Source: Metarhizobium sp964253915 (GTDB lineage: Bacteria > Pseudomonadota > Alphaproteobacteria > Rhizobiales > Rhizobiaceae). Taken from it: a DNA stretch of 64,000 nt. The position numbers and the translations under genes are program-made. The notes beneath the pieces were generated by a model. That model searched no databases. It saw nothing but the letters and a program-made list of their open reading frames with translations, and was not told the DNA's origin. Positions 58,562-64,000 of this stretch are shown here, one piece after another (position 1 is the first letter of the stretch; the number at the start of each line of letters is the position of its first letter). Location: contig NZ_CAXUSG020000002.1 in assembly GCF_964253915.1 (NCBI RefSeq), positions 62,001-126,000 on the forward strand, read 5' to 3'.

Positions 58562-59770
58562 TTATTCGCTCGCCGCCGCGGCCTGTTCCGCGGATTTCGT
58601 CTTCGCATCGTCGCCTGCCGGTTCGGCCGCCGGCGTGGCACTCCACGGTTCCGGCTTGACGATGGCGCCCGGCGCGGTCTTCTGGAACCCTTCCGCCACG
58701 ACGCGGTCGCCGGCCTTGATGCCCTGGGTGATAACGTAACGGTCACCGATGATGCGGCCGACGACGACAGTGCGCTGCTCCACCATGTTTTCCGCATTGA
58801 CGATCAGGACACTCGCCTGACCGCCGGCATCGCGCTGGACGGATTGCTGCGGCACGGCCAGGGCGGATTTTTGCACGCCCTGCTCGATCTGGACCCTCAC
58901 GTACATGCCGGGAAGCAGGTCGTCGTCGGGATTGGGGAACTCGCCGCGGAGCGTCACCTGGCCCGTCGTCGCATCGACGGCGGCTTCGGAAAACAAAAGC
59001 CGGCCGGGCTTGCCGTATCTGGTGCCGTCGTCGAGAACGAGCTGCACCGCCGCTTCGTTCTTGCCGGTCATCAGCTGGCCGTCCTGCAAGGCTTTGCGCA
59101 AGCGGATGAGATCGGCGGCGGGCTGGGTGAAGTCGGCATAGATCGGATCGAGCTGCTGGATCGTCGCCAGGTTTTCGGTGCCGTTGGCGTTCACGAGTGC
59201 ACCCTCGGTGATCAGCGCCCGGCCGATGCGGCCGCTGATCGGCGCCCGGACCTCGGCATATTGCAGATTGAGCTGGGCTTCCGCCAGAGAGGCCTGCGCG
59301 GCCGCGACGTCGGCATCCGCCTGGGCGAGCAGGGCGACGGCATTGTCGATTTCCTGCTGCGAGGCGACGTTCGACTTGCGCAGGCGTTCCTGGCGGTCGG
59401 CCGTCTGGCGCGCTTGCATGCGGGAGGCTTCTGCCTTGCGCAGCAGCGCCTGCGCGCTATCGACGCGGACTTTGAACGGGGCGGGATCGATGCGGTAAAG
59501 CACGTCGCCTTCCTTGACCAGCGAACCCTGCTCGAAAACGCGCTCGACAAGGATGCCGGACACGCGCGGGCGAACTTCCGCAAGGCGTGTTGGGGCAATA
59601 CGTCCAGGCAATTCGTTGACGATCGGCAGCGCTTCTTCTGCGACCAGCACGATACCGACTTCGGCGGGCGGCATCGCCGGGGGTGCCGCGGCTTCTTCCT
59701 TCTGGCACCCCGCCAACAACGCCATGCCGCACCCTAAAATGATGGCAGCACCCAGTTTTCCCGCCCGCAT
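58562..59770 (-). CDS. RND periplasmic adaptor lipoprotein (AcrA family)
   Basis: This 402-residue adaptor has a lipoprotein signal ending in the lipobox LLAGC at about residue 22. The family body follows: GRIAPTRLAEVRPRVSGILVER, VLYRIDPAPFKVRVDSAQAL, a coiled-coil hairpin, YAEVRAPISGRIGRALITEGALV and the beta-barrel/membrane-proximal domain ending in GDRVVAEGFQKTAPGA. The ATG at 59770 (MRAGKL) is chosen because GTGGAG lies six bases upstream and it starts the lipoprotein signal; longer starts would run through the operator. It is the first gene of the adaptor-permease-TetR operon. Confidence 0.94.
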   Translation of the reverse strand: MRAGKLGAAIILGCGMALLAGCQKEEAAAPPAMPPAEVGIVLVAEEALPIVNELPGRIAPTRLAEVRPRVSGILVERVFEQGSLVKEGDVLYRIDPAPFKVRVDSAQALLRKAEASRMQARQTADRQERLRKSNVASQQEIDNAVALLAQADADVAAAQASLAEAQLNLQYAEVRAPISGRIGRALITEGALVNANGTENLATIQQLDPIYADFTQPAADLIRLRKALQDGQLMTGKNEAAVQLVLDDGTRYGKPGRLLFSEAAVDATTGQVTLRGEFPNPDDDLLPGMYVRVQIEQGVQKSALAVPQQSVQRDAGGQASVLIVNAENMVEQRTVVVGRIIGDRYVITQGIKAGDRVVAEGFQKTAPGAIVKPEPWSATPAAEPAGDDAKTKSAEQAAAASE

Positions 59771-59795
59771 AAACGTCTCCACAAGCATGATCCAA

Positions 59796-59819
59796 TATAC
59801 ATACATTCTGTTATGTATA
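59796..59819 (-). promoter_or_regulatory. TetR/AcrR-type 24-bp operator
   Basis: TATACATA-N8-TATGTATA forms a 24-bp dyad, 26 bases upstream of the adaptor start. Size and half-site (TACATAC-like) closely resemble the AcrR operator of E. coli. The operon's third gene is an AcrR-like repressor. Confidence 0.7.
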
Positions 59820-60065
59820 TCGATATTGCAGTGCGCCATGGTTTTGCAAGTGAAAAAATCGTGAGAGCCGGAGTCAATATTCTTTGTAGGGGAGGTCTCG
59901 GTAGTGGAGATTGGAATCTCGTTTCCAAAGCTGCGCCGTCAGAAGTTGTCCGGCTCTAAATGGCATTGCATAAAGCCCGGAGTGGACCGGGACATGAAAA
60001 GGGCGGAGCGTTTAGCTGAGTACGAGCGTTTTCGCTGGTAATATTATCGAGAATGATGGCCGTGC

Positions 60066-61706
60066 ATGGTGACCGATCAGGTTTTTGATGTCGTAATCGT
60101 TGGGGCGGGTTCTGCCGGCTGCGTCCTTGCCAATCGCCTGAGCGCGGATCCTTCCGTGCGCGTGCTGCTTCTCGAAGCGGGCGGCAGCGATTTCAATTTC
60201 TGGATCCGCATGCCGATCGGCTACGGCAAGACCTTCTATCATCCAGAACTCAACTGGCGCTATCAGACCGAACCCGATGCCGGCCTAGGCGGCCGGCCGG
60301 CCTATTGGCCGCGCGGCCGGGTGATCGGTGGATCGAGTTCCATCAATGCCATGGTCTATGTGCGTGGCCAGCACGCCGATTTCGACGCATGGGCCGCACT
60401 TGGCAATCCCGGATGGTCGGCTGCGGACGTGCTTCCGGTCTACAAGCGCATGGAAGACAATGTGCAAGGCGGCGATGCCTGGCGGGGTACCGGCGGGCCG
60501 CTGACGATTACCAGCATGGACGGCTCCGTTCATCCGCTCGCCAATGACTATCTGAAAGCCGCCGCTGCCGCCGGAATACCCGTCAACAAGGATTATAATG
60601 GCGAGACGCAAGAGGGCGCCAGCATCTACCAGGTGACGACGCGCAAGGGGCTGCGCTGTTCATCGGCGGACGCCTACCTGCATCCCGTCCGCCGCCGTGC
60701 CAATCTGGAGGTGCGGACGAAGGCGCATGTCACACGGCTCTTGATCGAATCGAAGCGTGTGACCGGCCTCGAATATGTGAGGGACGGCGTGAAGACCACG
60801 GTGCGGGCGTCCCGCGAGGTGGTCCTGTCGGCGGGTGCCGTCAACTCGCCGCAGATCATGATGCTTTCCGGCATCGGCGATGCCGAAAAACTTTCCGCCC
60901 TCGGTATCACTCCCGTTCTTCACGCGCCGATGGTTGGCCGCAACCTCCAGGATCATCTCGGCTTCGACTACATCTATGAAGCCACCCGTCCGACGCTGAA
61001 CGACGTGCTGAGGCCGTGGTGGGGAAGGCTGGGCGTCGGCCTGCAATATGTGTTGACCCGCAAAGGGCCGCTTTCGCTGAGTGTCAACCAGGCCGGTGGT
61101 TTCGTGCGCAGTCGGCCCGATCGGCCACGCCCCAACATCCAGCTTTATTTTTCGCCTTTGAGCTACACGCGGGCCATTCCCGGCAAGCGGGCGCTGATGC
61201 GCACCGATTTCTTCTCCGGCTTCATGCTGGGAATTTCCAACTGCCATCCGAAGAGCCGCGGCACGATCGAACTCGGCTCCGCCGACCCCTTCGCTCCGCC
61301 GCTGATCCGGCCGAACTATCTCTCCGACGAAAGCGATCTGGAGGAACTGGTGGAAGGCGCCCGCATTCTCCGCAAGATTGCCGAGCCGATGGCGGGCCAG
61401 ATCAAGCGGGAAATCGTGCCGGGACCAGCCATCGAGAGCGACAGCGAGATGGCGGCGGATATCCGCGCCCGAAGCGGATCGGTTTTCCACGCCTGCGGTA
61501 CCTGCGGCATGGGGCCGGATCCGAGCCTATCGGTCGTTGATCCGCGCCTGAAGGTTCATGGCATAGAGGGCCTGCGCGTCGTCGATGCCTCGATCTTTCC
61601 GCTCATCCCCTCCGGCAACATCAATGCGCCATCGATCATGGTCGGGGAGCGGGGGTCGGATTTCATCCTCGAAGACTGGCGGCGATCCCAAGCGGATAGA
61701 CGCTGA
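60066..61706 (+). CDS. GMC-family FAD oxidoreductase (choline dehydrogenase-like)
   Basis: This 546-residue glucose-methanol-choline oxidoreductase has an N-terminal FAD loop VVIVGAGSAGCVLANRLS with ARV-type LLLEAGG. GMC signature 1 is GGSSSINAMVYVRG, signature 2 is SAGAVNSPQIMMLSGIG, and the C-terminal active-site pair is H in VFHACGTCGMG and N in SGNINAPSIMVGE. It would oxidise a primary alcohol with electrons passed to FAD and then to the respiratory chain. No betaine-aldehyde dehydrogenase lies beside it, so choline is not specially supported. It converges on the MocR-type regulator with a 6-bp gap. Confidence 0.92.
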   Translation: MVTDQVFDVVIVGAGSAGCVLANRLSADPSVRVLLLEAGGSDFNFWIRMPIGYGKTFYHPELNWRYQTEPDAGLGGRPAYWPRGRVIGGSSSINAMVYVRGQHADFDAWAALGNPGWSAADVLPVYKRMEDNVQGGDAWRGTGGPLTITSMDGSVHPLANDYLKAAAAAGIPVNKDYNGETQEGASIYQVTTRKGLRCSSADAYLHPVRRRANLEVRTKAHVTRLLIESKRVTGLEYVRDGVKTTVRASREVVLSAGAVNSPQIMMLSGIGDAEKLSALGITPVLHAPMVGRNLQDHLGFDYIYEATRPTLNDVLRPWWGRLGVGLQYVLTRKGPLSLSVNQAGGFVRSRPDRPRPNIQLYFSPLSYTRAIPGKRALMRTDFFSGFMLGISNCHPKSRGTIELGSADPFAPPLIRPNYLSDESDLEELVEGARILRKIAEPMAGQIKREIVPGPAIESDSEMAADIRARSGSVFHACGTCGMGPDPSLSVVDPRLKVHGIEGLRVVDASIFPLIPSGNINAPSIMVGERGSDFILEDWRRSQADRR

Positions 61707-61712
61707 CAGGCA

Positions 61713-63206
61713 TTATCGCTTTCGGCGCATCCCGCGCAACAGATCGGCAAGTTCCTGCACAGCCGCGGTCGTTGCCCTTGAGGGCACAGCGCTGAAGCCG
61801 AGGATCAATCCTTTCTGCGCGGGTGCCAGCGAGAAACGGCTGAGCGGGGAGACGATGATCCCCCGTTCGAGCGCGCGGGCCGTGACTTCGTTTTCGTCGA
61901 GATCGTCGGGCAGGCGGCCGACCGTCTGGAAGCCGGTGGTGGTCGGCTGCACGTCGAGCAGCCCGTCAAGATGTCTGGCGGCAGCATCGAGCAGTGCCGC
62001 CTGCCGCTCGTTATAGACGCGCCGCATCCGCCGCAGGTGGGCGTTGAAGTGGCCCTGTTCCATGAAGCTCGCCATGATCGATTGCAGGCTGGAGGGCGCA
62101 CCCTGCATCGTCGCGCCGGCCACCCGGCGAAACATCTTGGCGACTTCCGGCGGCGCGACCACATAACCCAACCGCAAGGCTGCGAACATGACCTTGGAGA
62201 AGGTGCCGACATAGATCACACGCCCGGCGGTATCGACGCTTTTCAGCGTCGGCGCCGGATGGCCCGAATAATAGAATTCGCCGTCATAATCGTCCTCGAT
62301 GATCCATGCGCCGCAGCGTCCCGCGGCATGCAGAAGTTCCAGCCTCCGGCCGAGCGACATGGTCACGCCCAGCGGATGCTGGCGCGCCGGGGTGACGAAG
62401 GCCATCCGGAATTCCGGGCAGAGCTTCAACCCTGCGGCGACATCTATCCCCTGGTCGTCCACCGGCACCGGCACCAGGCTCGCGCCGCTGGAGACGAGGC
62501 TGTTGCGGGCGCCGATCGGCCCAGGATTTTCGAACCAGACATTGTCGCCCGGATTGAGCAGCATCTGGCCGATCCGGTTGAAGGCATCCTGCGCGCCGTT
62601 GAAAATGAAGATGTCGTCGATATCGCAGACCACGCCGCGATTGGCCTTGAGATGGTTCAATATCGCCCGGCGTAATTCGTATAGGCCGACGGGATCGGGG
62701 TAAGCGAGCACCATGTGGCGCGATTGCCGCCAGTATTGCGCCGACAGCCGCGCCCAGAGCGCCATCGGAAACTCGTCGTTGGCCGGCATGCCGGTGACGA
62801 AGGGACGCGGCACCTGCGGGTGGGAGAGGCGTGGGAAATAATGCTCGGATGCCTCGGCACTCAATCGCGCCAGCCGGGGCGGGGCGGCGTCGGCACCTTC
62901 AAGCACCGCCTGCGGCTGGATCGGGCGTTCCGAATGCAGCGTCTCGCTGACATAGGCGCCGGCACCGACGCGGGAATAGATCAGTTCCTCGGCCATCAGC
63001 TGCTCGTAGACCGTCACGGCGGTCGTCCGCGAAACGCCCTGGTCCTTCGCCAGCGTCCGGCTCGAGGGCAACCTCTCTCCGGGTGTCAGCCGCCCGGACA
63101 AGATCAGTTCGCGCAAGCCGCCCGCCAATTGGGCCGTCAACGAGCCCGGATCGTCCTTGTCGATCCGGATCGGGGGAATCAGCGCCCCTCCGGCATATTT
63201 CACCAT
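61713..63206 (-). CDS. MocR/PdxR-type regulator (GntR wHTH fused to aminotransferase fold)
   Basis: This 497-residue chimeric regulator has a GntR winged helix at residues 10-80 (LAGGLRELILSGRLTPGERL, PSSRTLAKDQGVSRTTAVTVYEQL). A class-I aminotransferase-like domain follows, with the PLP lysine in YVGTFSKVMFAALRLGYVV and IIEDDYDGEFYYSG for the ring-binding aspartate. Such proteins bind PLP and sometimes an amino compound to switch target genes. It is divergent from the enolase-superfamily gene with a 132-bp gap and is the natural candidate to control it. Confidence 0.93.
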   Translation of the reverse strand: MVKYAGGALIPPIRIDKDDPGSLTAQLAGGLRELILSGRLTPGERLPSSRTLAKDQGVSRTTAVTVYEQLMAEELIYSRVGAGAYVSETLHSERPIQPQAVLEGADAAPPRLARLSAEASEHYFPRLSHPQVPRPFVTGMPANDEFPMALWARLSAQYWRQSRHMVLAYPDPVGLYELRRAILNHLKANRGVVCDIDDIFIFNGAQDAFNRIGQMLLNPGDNVWFENPGPIGARNSLVSSGASLVPVPVDDQGIDVAAGLKLCPEFRMAFVTPARQHPLGVTMSLGRRLELLHAAGRCGAWIIEDDYDGEFYYSGHPAPTLKSVDTAGRVIYVGTFSKVMFAALRLGYVVAPPEVAKMFRRVAGATMQGAPSSLQSIMASFMEQGHFNAHLRRMRRVYNERQAALLDAAARHLDGLLDVQPTTTGFQTVGRLPDDLDENEVTARALERGIIVSPLSRFSLAPAQKGLILGFSAVPSRATTAAVQELADLLRGMRRKR

Positions 63207-63338
63207 TTCCGTCCCCCCAGGTGCCTTTGTGGCTTTATTGGCATGAAAACTAATCCAAAATGGACCTTAGTCAAAGGCCAGTTTCAGCCCAATGTGGGGC
63301 CACGAGCAGCATTGCCAATGGGACGGACGGAGTGTCGG

Positions 63339-64000
63339 ATGATAAAGCTGAAGTCGATCGAGACGTTTTCGACACGGTATGTCGGCTTCGTGCGCATAAC
63401 CGACGAGACCGGGGCGACGGGCTGGGGACAGCTGTCCAACTATAACTCCGACATCTCGGCCCAGGTCCTGCATCGCCAGGTCGCGCCCTGGACCCTCGGT
63501 GTCGAAATCGTCGATCTCGACGATCATCTCGACCTGATCACCGAACGCGAACACAAGTTCCCGGGTTCCTACCTGCGCCGCGCCATCGGCGGCCTCGATA
63601 CCGCCATCTGGGACCTTTTGGGAAAGCAGGCGGGCAAGCCGGTCGTTTCCCTGCTCGGCGGAACGCCGGGACCGCTGCGCGCCTATGCCTCGTCGATGAA
63701 GCGGGACATCACGCCGGGTGATGAAGTGGAACGTTTCAAGCGGTTGCGCCAGCAATACGGTTTTGATGCCTTCAAGTTCCGCGTCGGTGCGGAAGTCGGA
63801 CGCAACAAGGACGAGTGGCCGGGACGCACCGAGGAGATCATTCCGGCCGTGGCGAAGGCGCTCGGGTCGGAGGCCGCCCTGCTGGCCGATGCCAACTCGT
63901 GTTATTCGCCGGAAAAGGCCATCGAGGTCGGGCGGATGATGGAAGACCATGGCATGGTCCATTACGAGGAGCCGTGCCCTTACTGGGAACTGGAGCAGAC
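63339..64000 (+). CDS. enolase-superfamily (mandelate racemase/muconate lactonizing type) enzyme, partial
   Basis: The gene runs off the window after 220 codons. The ATG at 63339 has GGAG six bases upstream and lies divergent to the MocR gene. Visible are the N-terminal capping domain (SIETFSTRYVGFVRITDETGATGWGQ), RAIGGLDTAIWDLLGKQAGKPVVSLLGG (a superfamily hallmark), the acid/base region FDAFKFRVG (KxR) and two metal ligands, D in LLADANSCYSP and E in HYEEPCPYWE. The superfamily abstracts a proton next to a carboxylate; sugar-acid dehydratases are common members. The third metal ligand and second base lie outside the window, so the reaction is open. Confidence 0.88.
   Translation, partial: MIKLKSIETFSTRYVGFVRITDETGATGWGQLSNYNSDISAQVLHRQVAPWTLGVEIVDLDDHLDLITEREHKFPGSYLRRAIGGLDTAIWDLLGKQAGKPVVSLLGGTPGPLRAYASSMKRDITPGDEVERFKRLRQQYGFDAFKFRVGAEVGRNKDEWPGRTEEIIPAVAKALGSEAALLADANSCYSPEKAIEVGRMMEDHGMVHYEEPCPYWELEQ

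Noticed and set aside
57524..59737. 737-codon plus-strand frame over the RND permease and adaptor
   Set aside because: Shadow of the leftward pump genes; no recognisable domain and no plausible start.
60066..61706. betA choline dehydrogenase
   Set aside because: GMC motifs are clear but there is no betB, betC or betI nearby, and substrate residues cannot be judged, so the symbol was withheld.

Overview
The window looks like chromosome or a large replicon of a Rhizobiales alphaproteobacterium, most likely Rhizobiaceae (Rhizobium/Agrobacterium type). It is GC-rich and has many solute importers, LysR and DeoR regulators. It also has AcrB-type pumps whose best match by eye is to rhizobial and Brucella pumps, and a 32-bp inverted repeat that resembles the palindromic intergenic elements of rhizobia. 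No tRNA, rRNA, transposase, phage gene or CRISPR array was found. About 51 protein genes are supported, most packed into operons with short gaps or overlaps.

Layout, left to right. (1) 0.15-6.6 kb: an RND efflux pump and adaptor led by an alpha/beta-hydrolase-like protein that has lost its catalytic residues, with a divergent LysR regulator. (2) 6.7-11.4 kb: a periplasmic copper-handling cluster (Cys/His-rich small protein, PCuAC chaperone, DUF1775 protein, CopC-CopD fusion) and a PQQ-type sugar dehydrogenase. (3) 11.5-20.9 kb: a surface polysaccharide locus with an SDR epimerase, Wzz/BY-kinase-like protein with a broken Walker A, flippase, ATP-grasp protein, polymerase and two GT4 glycosyltransferases. 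(4) 21.1 kb: an Ogt-type DNA repair methyltransferase. (5) 21.8-32.5 kb: one long catabolic operon with an amidase, a dipeptide/opine-type ABC importer whose two ATPases are fused, a DeoR regulator, an M20 carbamoylase-like hydrolase and two APH/choline-kinase-like kinases. (6) 32.8-40.5 kb: a ribose-type ABC importer in which one permease is fused to an SMP-30-like beta-propeller and a second propeller gene lies next to it, followed by a LysR gene. (7) 40.8-45.9 kb: aldehyde dehydrogenase, SDR, isopropylmalate-dehydrogenase-family enzyme and an MFS transporter. (8) 46-51 kb: otsA, a 66-residue orphan, nudK, a DeoR regulator and a membrane EAL phosphodiesterase. (9) 51.3-59.8 kb: an EmrAB-type pump with MarR, then a second RND pump with TetR. 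(10) 60-64 kb: a GMC oxidoreductase, a MocR-type regulator and a divergent enolase-superfamily gene cut by the window end.

Two stretches look the least like described systems. The amidase/importer/M20/two-kinase operon reads as a pathway for taking up, deacylating and phosphorylating an unknown amide-containing compound. The permease-propeller fusion suggests physical coupling of sugar (or lactone) import to lactone hydrolysis. Several proteins carry substitutions at catalytic positions (first ATPase half, BY-kinase-like domain, hydrolase-like protein, both kinases). Regulatory sites can be read directly: tandem 10-bp repeats before nudK and before a DeoR gene, a TetR-type 24-bp dyad before the second RND operon, a MarR-type dyad, and a promoter with phased repeats before the amidase.
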